Positions 1 to 8,799 of a stretch of 64,000 nucleotides of DNA are shown in pieces (position 1 is the stretch's first letter; each line of letters starts with the position of its first letter). The notes below the pieces were generated by a model. The model was given only the letters and a program-made list of their open reading frames with translations, made no database searches and was not told where the DNA came from. A program made the translations under genes and the position numbers. Source of the stretch: [Clostridium] symbiosum (GTDB lineage Bacteria > Bacillota > Clostridia > Lachnospirales > Lachnospiraceae); the NCBI GenBank assembly GCA_036419695.1, contig CP143946.1, positions 283,501-347,500 on the forward strand, written 5' to 3'.

Positions 1-1
1 A

Positions 2-436
2 TCCTACTATCTGAAAGATTACTATATGGGAGACGCTATCAAGATGTCTTCTTCCGTTACGGCCAGTATCCTGGTAATCGGCCTGCTCGGCATGCTGATC
101 GCGGAATATACGCCTCTCTTTGATGTAGTCGGATATCTTTTTTACCCGGTAACGTGGCTTCTGCACCTGCCGGAACCGATGCTGGCCGCAAAGGCGGCAG
201 CCATCGAGATTGCGGAGATGTTCCTGCCGTCCATGCTTGTGGTGGAGAGCGCAATGGTGACGAAGTTTACGATTGCAGTGACGAGTGTATCGGCCATTTT
301 GTTTTTTTCGGCCTCCATTCCCTGTCTGCTGTCTACGGATATTCCGATTAAGATGAAGGATATCTTCCTGATTTGGTTTGAGAGGACGGTTCTGTCACTG
401 ATTATGGCTGCGGCCATCGGTTTTATTTTCTTCTGA
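2..436 (+). CDS. YjiH-family membrane protein, C-terminal part (5' end outside window)
   Basis: The reading frame is open to the left edge, so the gene begins outside the window; about 144 residues remain. The protein is very hydrophobic, with roughly four membrane segments. The conserved stretch around FLPSMLVVESAMVTKF, followed by FFSASIPCLLSTDIPI and a terminal helix after ERTVLS, matches the C-terminal half of YjiH-type proteins (nucleoside-recognition/gate domain). Members are probable inner-membrane transporters of unknown substrate. The stop lies 13 bases before the next gene, so the two are probably co-transcribed. The family call is from recall of the motif pattern. Confidence 0.7.
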   Translation, partial: SYYLKDYYMGDAIKMSSSVTASILVIGLLGMLIAEYTPLFDVVGYLFYPVTWLLHLPEPMLAAKAAAIEIAEMFLPSMLVVESAMVTKFTIAVTSVSAILFFSASIPCLLSTDIPIKMKDIFLIWFERTVLSLIMAAAIGFIFF

Positions 437-449
437 GGCGGCAGATAAG

Positions 450-1391
450 ATGAAGAAGGAAAATGTATCATATTTTCAGGGTGTTGTTCTGGTGCTTCTG
501 TCTGCACTGATGTTCGGGGTTACGCCGGTCATAGGGAAGCTCAGTTATGAAAATGGATGTAACCCGGTCATGCTGGCATTTTTAAGAAGTTTTTTTACCA
601 TCCCGTTTCTTGCAATGATTATGAAAATGCGGAATATCTCTTTTGCCATCAGCAGGAAAGAGGCTGTGTCGGCCGCCGTGGCGGGGGTGTTCGGAACCAC
701 CCTCACGGCGCTGACGCTCTATCTGTCCTACACTTACATCCCGGTCGGGACGGCAACGACGCTCCACTTTCTCTATCCCGCCTTTGTCATGGCGGCAAGT
801 ATCATTTTCTTCCGGGAGCGGATGACGGGATACAAGGCGGTTTCCCTCCTCCTGTCTCTCTGCGGCGTGGTAACGTTTGCCGGAAAAGGAGGAGCGGGCA
901 CGGGGATTGTTCTTGCCCTGGTTTCAGCCGTGTCCTATGCATTTTATACGGTATATCTGGACAGGAGCGTCCTGAAACAAATGGACAGCCTGAAAGTGAA
1001 TTTTTACACTTCTCTGTTCATGTCGGCGGCGATGTTTGCCGCGGGTATCGTGAGCGGGCAGTTCACCCTCGGCCTGACACCAGCCGGATGGCTGTGCAGC
1101 CTGGCGGTGTCCATCCTCGCCTCCGTAATCGGAGTGACCTGTTTTCAGGCCGGAGTAAGGCGGATCGGAGCGGTCAGCACCGGGATGTACAGCCTGCTGG
1201 AACCGGTCAGCAGCCTGGCGGCAGGGGCCTTGTTTCTGGGAGAGCGGGTGCCCCCGGCCAGTATACTGGGGTGCTGTTTTATCCTGGCATCCCTGACCAT
1301 CTACGGGCGGTACTGTACCGGGACGGTCAATGGCGGGAGAGGACGGAACGAAAAAGGGATTTCCGTAAAGAATGCGTTTCAAAGGCCGTAG
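450..1391 (+). CDS. DMT-superfamily (EamA) transporter
   Basis: 313 residues with about ten hydrophobic helices forming two EamA repeats (roughly residues 10-140 and 150-285), the usual length for drug/metabolite exporters. The first repeat opens with a conserved G-x-x-P-V-I-G-K motif and the second contains a Y-A-F-Y-T-V motif, both typical of RhaT/EamA permeases. The substrate cannot be read from sequence. The final 25 residues are polar and lie over a long hairpin (1369-1411) that includes the stop codon. ATG 450 follows the upstream stop by 13 bases with only a weak ribosome site, suggesting coupling to the YjiH-type gene. Confidence 0.85.
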   Translation: MKKENVSYFQGVVLVLLSALMFGVTPVIGKLSYENGCNPVMLAFLRSFFTIPFLAMIMKMRNISFAISRKEAVSAAVAGVFGTTLTALTLYLSYTYIPVGTATTLHFLYPAFVMAASIIFFRERMTGYKAVSLLLSLCGVVTFAGKGGAGTGIVLALVSAVSYAFYTVYLDRSVLKQMDSLKVNFYTSLFMSAAMFAAGIVSGQFTLGLTPAGWLCSLAVSILASVIGVTCFQAGVRRIGAVSTGMYSLLEPVSSLAAGALFLGERVPPASILGCCFILASLTIYGRYCTGTVNGGRGRNEKGISVKNAFQRP

Positions 1392-1437
1392 CGGCTTTTG
1401 GGACGCATTCTGCGATCCGGGTGACATTTATTGTCTC

Positions 1438-1466
1438 TTGCCAAGCCGCGGCGCGGGCAGTATAAT
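1438..1466 (+). promoter_or_regulatory. Sigma-A type promoter of the M15 peptidase gene
   Basis: TTGCCA (1438-1443) and TATAAT (1461-1466) are separated by exactly 17 bases, ahead of the peptidase start at 1522. The spacer is very GC-rich. Confidence 0.65.
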
Positions 1467-1521
1467 TAGGGGCAAAATGCATTAAGGACAAAACCGGTTG
1501 AAAACGGAGGAGCGTAAAAAA

Positions 1522-2553
1522 ATGAATAACAGAGACAGACGGGGAAGGCGTGAGGAAGACCTGAATCGATCAGGCCGGTTTAACACAACATGGCTGCTGG
1601 CCGGAATTCTTGCCGTTCTTTTGGCTGCGGCCGCTGTAATCTATATGAATCAAACCAGCCGTACGGCTGATCCGACAAATGGAGCGGGAAGTGAGCACAG
1701 CGGGAACCTGAACGGTGGAGAACCGGGGAATGGGGATGCGGGAGTGACCGGGTCAGCGCCTTCGCTGCCCTCGGGTTCCGGGGAAAACGGTACGGAAACA
1801 GAGGCTGAAACGGAACCAGTAACAGAACCGGTAACGGAACCAGAAACCGAGGAAACGACGGAGGCCGCTCCGGTGCAGCTTGAGAGCTTAAGCGGACTGG
1901 CGCCGGGGACAATTCTTGAGCCGGAGCAGATTAATTTCGACGATCTCAGCCGGTATTTCATGAGCTGGAAGATCGAGGAGGGCGACAACCTGTATGACAG
2001 GATTAACGGGAGATCCTACCGCTCCAATAATCACGTTCCGCTTAGTTCTCTGCGCTATCTGAAGATGCCCCACTATAATTTCAAGGGTCAGATTCAGGTG
2101 GGGGAGATGATTGTCAACAAGGATATCCAGGAGGATGTCTTCAGTATCTTTACGGAGCTGTTTCAGGCGAAGTACCAGATCCAGTCCATGTATCTGGTAG
2201 ACAATTACTGGACCGGAGATGCCGAGACGTCTGATTCGGCCTCCATTGATGAGAACAATACGTCGGCCTTCTGCTACAGGGAGATTTCCGGAGGAGGCAA
2301 TTTGTCCAACCACGCCTACGGCCGGGCGATCGACCTGAATCCGCAGCAGAACCCGTATGTTTCCTACTCATCCGGGACGCCGAGATGGTCGCATTCCAAT
2401 GCAAACGATTATATAGCCAGGGATACGGGGCTGCCCCATGTGATTACCCATGAGGATTTGGCCTACAAGCTGTTTACAAAGCGTGGTTTCCGCTGGGGCG
2501 GAGACTGGAATACGCCGAAGGACTACCAGCATTTTGACAAGAATAACAAGTAA
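1522..2553 (+). CDS. Membrane-anchored M15-family peptidase (D-Ala-D-Ala carboxypeptidase / endolysin type)
   Basis: 343 residues. An N-terminal cytoplasmic stretch rich in Arg is followed by one membrane helix (about 21-41). Next comes a Thr/Glu/Pro-rich linker (about 70-115), a cell-wall spanning spacer with repeated T-E-P-V. The C-terminal domain carries the M15 zinc site: His264 and Asp271 in SNHAYGRAIDLN, and His337 in YQHFD. It probably trims peptidoglycan peptides outside the membrane. ATG 1522 is preferred because GGAGG sits 11 bases upstream; a TTG at 1498 would add eight residues before that site. The gene is monocistronic under its own promoter. Confidence 0.85.
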   Translation: MNNRDRRGRREEDLNRSGRFNTTWLLAGILAVLLAAAAVIYMNQTSRTADPTNGAGSEHSGNLNGGEPGNGDAGVTGSAPSLPSGSGENGTETEAETEPVTEPVTEPETEETTEAAPVQLESLSGLAPGTILEPEQINFDDLSRYFMSWKIEEGDNLYDRINGRSYRSNNHVPLSSLRYLKMPHYNFKGQIQVGEMIVNKDIQEDVFSIFTELFQAKYQIQSMYLVDNYWTGDAETSDSASIDENNTSAFCYREISGGGNLSNHAYGRAIDLNPQQNPYVSYSSGTPRWSHSNANDYIARDTGLPHVITHEDLAYKLFTKRGFRWGGDWNTPKDYQHFDKNNK

Positions 2554-2635
2554 CTTAAAAAGGGCATCAGGGCATTCACAGTCAAATGCAGCCCGCCGGG
2601 CTGTGATATTCTGTGTATACAGGAGGTGCTTATAA

Positions 2636-3544
2636 ATGCATGCATGGGAACAGATACAACTGACAATCGAATTTATTGAAGAACATCTGGGAGAGGAGAT
2701 CAGTATCAGGGAGCTGGCGGATCTTGCCTGCCTGTCACCGTTTTATTATCAGAGGCTGTTTGGCCGCCTGGTAAAAAAGCCGGTGGCCGAATATATCAGG
2801 CTGAGGAGGATGGCAAAGGCCATGGATGCCCTTCTTCAGAAAGACAGACGCATTCTGGATATTGCAGTGGAACTGGGATTTTCCTCACACGAACATTTTA
2901 CACGGACCTTTAAATCCACCTTTGGCATGACACCCGAGGAGTACAGGAGTAATCCCGGTCCGCTCAACCGGATGACCAAACCGGAGCTGATGCTCAAATA
3001 TACCCTGGTCGATGAGGGGGTTCCGCTGATTACGGATGGAATTGTCCTGGAAATCGACCGGAGACAGGTGAAAGAGCCGGTGGTCTACACCGGACTGGAG
3101 AAAAAAATGCCTGTCCGGTTTATGTACGGCCTGGGAACAGAGTCCGGAGTGGATCCGCTGGACACATTATGGAGAGACTTCCATGACGGGAAAGCGGCAG
3201 CGGGCGGAATGTTCAGTGAGGAGGAACTGGGCGTCGCTTACCCATGTGACGAAAAAGATTTTTTCCTCTATTTTGCAGGGGCCAGGGCAAGTACGGATAT
3301 GACTTCTTCCGGCTATAAAGAGTGGGAACTGCCGAAGGGAGAGTATATTGTCTGCGCCTTTGAGGCAGAAAACTTTGAAGCTCTTGTCATGGATGTTCTG
3401 TACAAGGCGGAACAATATCTGTATAATGTGTGGCTCCCACGCCATAATCTAACGACGGAACCGTTCTGTGCGGAACGGTATGCCAGCCACAGCCCGGAGA
3501 CCAAAAAAATGGAAGTGTGGCTGAAGGCGGTAAAACAGGATTAA
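2636..3544 (+). CDS. AraC-family regulator with GyrI-like effector domain
   Basis: 302 residues. The first ~105 contain the two helix-turn-helix units of AraC/XylS proteins: ISIRELADLACLSPFYYQR, then ILDIAVELGFSSHEHFTRTF, then the F-G-x-T-P-E-E-Y-R closing motif. Residues ~130-300 form a GyrI/SbmC-like domain (YCDEKDFFLYFAGARA, WELPKGEYIVCAFEAE), which in relatives such as Rob and BmrR binds small hydrophobic drugs. It is probably a drug- or metabolite-responsive activator; the target is unknown. AGGAGGTG lies eight bases before ATG. A GC-rich palindrome, CAGCCCGCCGGGCTG, lies in the leader. Confidence 0.9.
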   Translation: MHAWEQIQLTIEFIEEHLGEEISIRELADLACLSPFYYQRLFGRLVKKPVAEYIRLRRMAKAMDALLQKDRRILDIAVELGFSSHEHFTRTFKSTFGMTPEEYRSNPGPLNRMTKPELMLKYTLVDEGVPLITDGIVLEIDRRQVKEPVVYTGLEKKMPVRFMYGLGTESGVDPLDTLWRDFHDGKAAAGGMFSEEELGVAYPCDEKDFFLYFAGARASTDMTSSGYKEWELPKGEYIVCAFEAENFEALVMDVLYKAEQYLYNVWLPRHNLTTEPFCAERYASHSPETKKMEVWLKAVKQD

Positions 3545-3568
3545 ATAGAACGTTTGCCAGGCAACTAA

Positions 3569-3616
3569 AAAATGGAGAGGACTGCTCCGGTAAAGAGCGG
3601 TCCCCTCCATTTTTTA
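3569..3616 (+). terminator. Rho-independent terminator after the AraC gene
   Basis: A 17-bp imperfect stem (3571-3587 with 3595-3611; one mismatch and one G-T pair) is followed by a T run. The A-rich 5' flank could let it serve the minus strand, but the convergent gene stops 60 bases further on. Confidence 0.85.
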
Positions 3617-3675
3617 AGATCTCCGGTCAGGGAGTTCCCTTTCCCGGAGATAGATTATAATTTCAAAAGAAAAAA

Positions 3676-5550
3676 TTATATCTGAATCAGATTATGTTCC
3701 ACTCCCGCTTCCTTCAGAATCCGTGCTTCCCTCTTATGGCAGGTGAAGATAATAATCTGTCCGTCGTAGGCCCGGGACAGCCAGGTCAGGGCGGTGCGCA
3801 GCCTGTCGTCATCGTAGAGTACGAAGCTGTCGTCAAAGACGAGGGGCATTCTGTCGTCCCCATTCTGGATAAACTTGGCGGCAGCCAGCCGGAGCGCCAG
3901 ATAAATCTGGTCTGCGGTTCCGCTGCTGACCTGTTCCAGGGGAATCAGCTTTTTCTTTGTATTCAGGAATGCGTTCAGGTTTTCGTCAATACTGATGCTG
4001 GTATAGATTCCGCCGGTGATTTCACTGATAAGCTCCGAAGTGGTCTTATTCAAATAGAGTCCGAAGGAATCGCGGATGGACATGGAAAGCTCCTGCATCG
4101 TTTCCTGGGCCAGATCGATTGCGGCGATGTCCTGGCGCAGCCTGTCGTTCTCCGTGATTATCCTTTTAAGAGCGGCTGCCCGGTCTTTGCAGTCGGTCAG
4201 GTGCTCCAGCTTCTTCTCCAGTTCCCACTGGATGCGCTGCTGCTGTTCAATGACCTCGCTGCAGTTATTCTGCTGTTCGCGCAGGGCGGAAATTTTTTCG
4301 GTCTGCAGCTTCAGGGTCTCTTCCGATTTCTTCATCATCTGGCAGAGCCTTGTAAACTCGGAAAGGCGGGTGCGTAACGCCTCCATGGCCTCGGCCGTGA
4401 TGGAACTGTCACCCAGGTGGCGCTTGAAAATCTCCGACAGGGTGGCCGTGCAGAGTTTGGCCTCCTTGATATGGCGCTTTCTGCGGAACAGCGTGAACAG
4501 GCCTCCTGCAAGTGAGAGTACCGCGCCGGCTCCCAGGGCCAGACCGGCAGTATAAGGATCGACGCCGGCCGGCAGGACCGGCAGCAGGGTATTATACGGA
4601 TAAAAATACCAGTATAGGAAGTATACAGAGCCTATGGCCAGTGCTGCGGCTAAAACACAGAGCAGGACTGGAAGCGTTTTCCCGGATTTGCTCTCGGCAA
4701 CTTCCTTTGATTCCGTGTAATAGCTGTAAATCTCCTCCGCATTATTCAGATAGGTGGCGATGGAGGCCTCATCCGAGAACTCATAATCGTCCAGCATCTG
4801 GCGTCCGCGGAGAACCTTATCGGCCAGTTCATCCTTTTCATGCTGGTTTAATTCGATCTCCTCCTTGACGGAATCACGCTTTTTCACATATTCCTGCATC
4901 TGATTTTCGTATTCGGGGGAGGAAATTTCTTTTTCAATGTTCCTTATCTCGCTTAAGAGCATCGTGTAGGTTCTGGCGGCCTCCGGGCTCAACTGGGTTT
5001 CCAGCTGTTTCTTCTGCCCCTTTAAATAGGAGGTTGCCTTTGTGATATTCAGAGCCATATTGCCGGAGGTGTTCATGTTGGCAATATAGTTTTTAAGTTC
5101 GGAAATCATTCCGTCCTCGGTGGCGCTTTTGAGCTGGCTGATGCTGATGGTGTTATTGTAGGCCGTCTCGCTTAAGCCTCCCAGCAGCTCGTCCATAAAG
5201 GCCCTGGTCGGTTCCACCTCTTTGCCCAGGGTTTCGTTGATAATGATAAACTCTTTTTTATTCTTCTGAAAACTCCGTTCAATGCGGTAAATGATGCCGT
5301 CGGATTCCAGGCGGAGCTGGCCCTCATAGGTGCCGCTGTTCTCCCATGGTTCATATTTGCTGTAAATGTCCGTCCTTGCGGCTCTGCCTCTCTGGCGCTC
5401 AATGCCGAAGAGCATTCCGCGGATAAAGGTGTGTATCGTGGACTTGCCGGCTTCATTTTTGCCATAGACGATATTGAGGCCATCCTCAAAGGAGACAGAC
5501 GTATTATGAAATTTACCAAATCCGCTTATGTATAAATCCAGAAAACGCAC
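3676..5550 (-). CDS. YhaN-like SMC/AAA ATPase with membrane helices in its coiled coil
   Basis: About 624 residues. The N-terminus has a RecF/SbcC-like start (ISGFGKFHN) and Walker A GKNEAGKST at ~30-38. The C-terminus has an ABC-type signature region (EQVSSGTADQIYLALRLA) and Walker B with FDDSF. The coiled-coil middle contains two strong hydrophobic helices (~293-316 and ~332-355), so the ATPase is probably membrane-tethered. It is shorter than Bacillus YhaN (~960). The downstream position in a pair with an SbcD-like nuclease argues for DNA end processing or repair. GTG 5550 is chosen: AAAGGAG lies seven bases before it, and it starts four bases after the nuclease stop. Confidence 0.8.
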   Translation of the reverse strand: MRFLDLYISGFGKFHNTSVSFEDGLNIVYGKNEAGKSTIHTFIRGMLFGIERQRGRAARTDIYSKYEPWENSGTYEGQLRLESDGIIYRIERSFQKNKKEFIIINETLGKEVEPTRAFMDELLGGLSETAYNNTISISQLKSATEDGMISELKNYIANMNTSGNMALNITKATSYLKGQKKQLETQLSPEAARTYTMLLSEIRNIEKEISSPEYENQMQEYVKKRDSVKEEIELNQHEKDELADKVLRGRQMLDDYEFSDEASIATYLNNAEEIYSYYTESKEVAESKSGKTLPVLLCVLAAALAIGSVYFLYWYFYPYNTLLPVLPAGVDPYTAGLALGAGAVLSLAGGLFTLFRRKRHIKEAKLCTATLSEIFKRHLGDSSITAEAMEALRTRLSEFTRLCQMMKKSEETLKLQTEKISALREQQNNCSEVIEQQQRIQWELEKKLEHLTDCKDRAAALKRIITENDRLRQDIAAIDLAQETMQELSMSIRDSFGLYLNKTTSELISEITGGIYTSISIDENLNAFLNTKKKLIPLEQVSSGTADQIYLALRLAAAKFIQNGDDRMPLVFDDSFVLYDDDRLRTALTWLSRAYDGQIIIFTCHKREARILKEAGVEHNLIQI

Positions 5551-5554
5551 GTTG

Positions 5555-6625
5555 TCAACTCCTTTCATCGGTGGTGAGAAGAAGGGCATGGATTCCGTAA
5601 AACAGCGCCTTTTTTTCTACCGGGCTCATATCCGGCTTCTGAAGCGCACGGATGTAAAAACCTATCATATCGCTGGGATGCTCTGCAAACAGCGCACTGA
5701 AATCATATTCGGGTTCCGACTCGTCCAGAATGTCAGATATTTTGTAGCGCAGCAGCAGGGAATCCAGATCAAAGGTAATGTCGGGATCCCTCATGCCGCG
5801 CACGCGGAAACGGTAAATATTGTCCGTGCCGCGCTTGTCGATCTCGTGGGACATTTTAAGACAGAGTTCGGTGTTGGTGGTGGCCGGGGTTACATTGACA
5901 ATCAGAGGGATGTAGCGCAGCTTGGCCATCGGGATGAATTCCAGTTTCGTAACCTGGAGACTGGAAGGATTGATTTCTCCGTAATAAATGCCGTGGACTC
6001 CCGTCTCCGTCTTGTCTAATGGTTCGGGAGACCCGCAGTAGGCCATCTTCCGGTCGATCAGGACTTCCGGTTTATGGATATGGCCCAGGGCGATATAGGA
6101 AAAACCGGAATCGGCCAGGGCGGCCCTGTCTATCGGAGTATGGTTTAAATCGCCGCCATGTCCGACCAGGATATGGATCCTTCCGTCATGGGGGGCGTAG
6201 GCCTGATTCAGCTTAGCCTCCGTAATCTCGGCGGTGTGGTAGCTGAAACCGGTCACCTCGGTGTTAATGTCGCGGAAATAATAGCTTGTCAGTTCCTCAC
6301 TGTCGATAAATGTTACATTGGGGCACCAGGAAAAGCTCAGTACGGCGGAGCTGTTTCGAATCCTGTCATGATTTCCTGCGATAATAATGACCCGGACGCC
6401 GGGGATGGTGGAGAAGAGGTAATTGACCTCCTTCAGATCCTTCTGCAGCGGCTGTCGGTGAAACAAATCTCCTGCAATGAACAGGAAATCGGCCCCCACT
6501 TTTCTCGTCTTTTCGATAATCGCAGAAAAGGTGTCCCTGATATCGCGGGCACGCTCCCTGCTCCAGGATTTGTCACTGTCCGGGGACATGCCCCAGTGTA
6601 CATCGCCGGTATGAATGAATTTCAC
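5555..6625 (-). CDS. SbcD/YhaO-like metallophosphoesterase (DNA repair exonuclease)
   Basis: About 356 residues. It shows the calcineurin-like metal motifs in order: HTGDVHWG near the start, a GDLFHR motif, GNHDR, then VGHGGD and GHIHKP. These are the Mre11/SbcD phosphodiesterase ligands. It is expected to act with the following ATPase as a two-subunit nuclease, as SbcCD and YhaO-YhaN do. The start is taken as GTG 6625, which follows GGAAAGGGG; a TTG 21 bases upstream lies inside that ribosome site. The TGA stop overlaps the ribosome site of the ATPase gene, implying translational coupling. Confidence 0.85.
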   Translation of the reverse strand: MKFIHTGDVHWGMSPDSDKSWSRERARDIRDTFSAIIEKTRKVGADFLFIAGDLFHRQPLQKDLKEVNYLFSTIPGVRVIIIAGNHDRIRNSSAVLSFSWCPNVTFIDSEELTSYYFRDINTEVTGFSYHTAEITEAKLNQAYAPHDGRIHILVGHGGDLNHTPIDRAALADSGFSYIALGHIHKPEVLIDRKMAYCGSPEPLDKTETGVHGIYYGEINPSSLQVTKLEFIPMAKLRYIPLIVNVTPATTNTELCLKMSHEIDKRGTDNIYRFRVRGMRDPDITFDLDSLLLRYKISDILDESEPEYDFSALFAEHPSDMIGFYIRALQKPDMSPVEKKALFYGIHALLLTTDERS

Positions 6626-6687
6626 GTTATTCCCCTTTCCTTTCAAGTACTTTGCATGTAACGCTTATGGTAACCCAATACCAGAGA

Positions 6688-6718
6688 GAGCTGCCGCAAA
6701 GGTTATTTGCGGCAGCTC
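6688..6718 (-). terminator. Strong hairpin after asnS
   Basis: Perfect 13-bp stem GAGCTGCCGCAAA with a five-base loop, starting six bases after the asnS stop. No T run follows on the minus strand, so it may be an mRNA-stabilising or weak termination structure. Confidence 0.5.
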
Positions 6719-6723
6719 CATCG

Positions 6724-8115
6724 TTAAAGATCGCAGTTGTTAACCGTTCTTGGGAATGGAATAATGTCACGGATGTTGGAGATGCCGGTCAGGTACATAA
6801 CGCAGCGCTCAAATCCGAGGCCGAAACCGGAATGTCTTGTGGAGCCGTATTTTCTCAGATCCAGATAGAATCCGTAATCTTCTTTCTTGAGGCCCAGTTC
6901 TTCCATTCTGGCTACCAGTTTATCGTAATCGTCTTCCCTCTGGCTTCCGCCGATGATCTCGCCGATTCCCGGTACGAGGCAGTCCATGGCGGCTACCGTC
7001 TTGTTGTCCTCGTTCATCTTCATATAGAAGGCCTTGATCTCCTTCGGATAATCTGTGACGAATACCGGTTTCTGGTAAATCTTCTCTGTCAGGTAACGCT
7101 CGTGCTCGGTCTGTAAATCGCAGCCCCAGAACACCTTGTAGTCAAATTCATCATTGTGCTCTTCCAGAATCTTTACTGCCTCGGTATAGGTTACATGTCC
7201 GAATTCAGAATTCAGCACATGGTTCAGTCTGTCAAGCAGCCCCTTATCGATGAACTGGTTGAAGAAGTTCATCTCCTCCGGCGCATGTTCCAGCACGTAG
7301 CGGATCACATATTTTAACATGCTCTCGGCCAGGGCCATATTGTCATTCAGGTCGGCAAATGCCATCTCCGGCTCGATCATCCAGAATTCCGCAGCATGGC
7401 GGGTCGTGTTGGAGTTCTCGGCACGGAAAGTAGGGCCGAAGGTGTATACGTTGCGGAATGCCATTGCATATGTCTCGGCATTCAACTGACCGCTTACAGT
7501 CAGGTTGGTCGGTTTATTGAAGAAGTCCTGGGAGAAATCAACGGCTCCCTCCGGTGTCTTCGGGATATCGTTCAGATCAAGGGTGGTTACCTGGAACATC
7601 TCACCGGCTCCCTCACAGTCGCTTCCCGTGATAAGTGGAGTGTGGACATAGACGAAGTCGCGGTCCTGGAAGTACTGATGGATCGCATAGGCAGCCAGCG
7701 AGCGCACGCGGAACACGGCCTGGAAGGTATTGGTTCTGGGGCGCAGATGGGAGATACTTCTTAAATATTCAAGCGTATGGCGTTTCTTCTGAAGCGGATA
7801 GTCCGATGCAGACTGGCCTTCCACAAGGATTTCCGTTGCCTGGATTTCAAATGGCTGTTTGGCCTCCGGTGTGGCAACCAGAGTACCTTTTACAATGATG
7901 GCAGCGCCGACATTCAGTTTGGAGATCTCAACAAAATTCTCCATTGTATCATGATAAACGACCTGAAGCGTCTCAAAGTAGCTTCCGTCACTTACTACGA
8001 TGAAACCAAAGGCCTTGGATCCCCTGACACTTCTGACCCAGCCTCCGATCTGGATTTCCTTGTCCAGATAAGACTCGCTTGAACGGTAGATTTCTCTTAC
8101 GGTTACTAAATTCAT
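6724..8115 (-). CDS. asnS: Asparaginyl-tRNA synthetase
   Basis: 463 residues, the standard length for AsnRS. An OB-fold anticodon-binding domain (~15-110, [20 protein letters not shown]) is followed by a class II catalytic core with motif 2 ([21 protein letters not shown]) and motif 3 ([15 protein letters not shown]). The core lacks the extended insertions of AspRS. It charges tRNA-Asn with Asn in the cytoplasm. The start is supported by GAAGGAG seven bases upstream and by a good promoter 54 bases before the ATG. No T-box leader is visible. The gene is monocistronic, ending at the hairpin before the nuclease operon. Confidence 0.97.
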   Translation of the reverse strand: MNLVTVREIYRSSESYLDKEIQIGGWVRSVRGSKAFGFIVVSDGSYFETLQVVYHDTMENFVEISKLNVGAAIIVKGTLVATPEAKQPFEIQATEILVEGQSASDYPLQKKRHTLEYLRSISHLRPRTNTFQAVFRVRSLAAYAIHQYFQDRDFVYVHTPLITGSDCEGAGEMFQVTTLDLNDIPKTPEGAVDFSQDFFNKPTNLTVSGQLNAETYAMAFRNVYTFGPTFRAENSNTTRHAAEFWMIEPEMAFADLNDNMALAESMLKYVIRYVLEHAPEEMNFFNQFIDKGLLDRLNHVLNSEFGHVTYTEAVKILEEHNDEFDYKVFWGCDLQTEHERYLTEKIYQKPVFVTDYPKEIKAFYMKMNEDNKTVAAMDCLVPGIGEIIGGSQREDDYDKLVARMEELGLKKEDYGFYLDLRKYGSTRHSGFGLGFERCVMYLTGISNIRDIIPFPRTVNNCDL

Positions 8116-8168
8116 AATGTTACTCCTTCATTTATATAGCTTTTTGGCATTTTCGTATCAATGTTGTC

Positions 8169-8197
8169 ATTATACTTTATTTCTGCAGTGGTTTCAA
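8169..8197 (-). promoter_or_regulatory. asnS promoter
   Basis: On the minus strand, TTGAAA (8192-8197) and a perfect TATAAT (8169-8174) are 17 bases apart. This predicts a leader of about 50 bases, too short for a T-box riboswitch. Confidence 0.8.
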
Positions 8198-8799
8198 GGG
8201 GGTACTGTCTTTAGTTGAGATGTGAGGACGCCTCTGTAGGATGGCGGACGGGGTGGTGGGAGGTGTATATGAGTCTTCAGTCCCGGTTTTTAGATTGTCG
8301 TGAGGGGGAATCCAGGAGAAAAAATTCCTACGGGGACTCGCTCCCGCTTGTGGAATGCGCAGCGGATGCTAAGACGTCAAAGAACGCCGTCTAAGCACCG
8401 GCGGATTCCAAGGCCCCCTTCGGAAAGTTTTCTCCTTCCTTCCCCGGGCAGGTGGTCGGCGGGACTGAAGACTCAGGGAAGGTATTGCCCCGTCCGCCGG
8501 CTTCAGAAGCTGATTGTCTCTTTAGTCAAATGCGGAGGCGCTATTCATCAAAACTAATACTTAATTCCAGCAAAACACTCTAAAACCTCACAGGAGCCAG
8601 TCATCCGGAATTCAAAGGAACGTAGTGGCTGCGACAATACCCTTCCCACTTGAAGGAATAGAACAAATCAGCGGCCGCAGGCCGGGGCGGAATGGCGATA
8701 ACCCCGGATTCCCCACCAGCGACAACCTTTACACCGGGACTGAAGACTCATATACAACCTCTCACCATCCCGCCCCCCGGCTGTCCCGGCGCGTTCTCA
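8198..8799. other. Noncoding region between asnS and the LysR gene, no supported gene
   Basis: About 600 bases. Two weak open frames on the plus strand (8300-8557 and 8625-8930) lack ribosome sites and give Arg/Pro-rich, unrecognisable peptides, so they are not called. The region is dominated by the inverted repeats listed separately. A further short palindrome lies around 8367-8394 (GCTAAGACG...CGTCTAAGC). Confidence 0.6.
8243..8775. repeat. Element of ~530 bp bounded by inverted repeats, with an internal third copy
   Basis: The left arm ends at 8266-8286 (21 bases, beginning TATATGAGTCTTCAGTCCC), and its perfect reverse complement is at 8734-8754. The similarity continues outward, imperfectly, to about 8246 and 8775. 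A third copy of GGGACTGAAGACTCA sits at 8461-8475. Also, GGCGGACGGGG at 8243-8253 is the reverse complement of 8488-8498. Alternative pairings (8243-8286 with 8461-8498, or with 8734-8775) suggest either a decayed small mobile element or a large structured RNA. Neither can be chosen from sequence alone. Confidence 0.6.

Noticed and set aside
1369..1411. Terminator at the end of the DMT gene
   Set aside because: A long hairpin exists over the stop codon but has no T run; kept only as a note in the gene entry.
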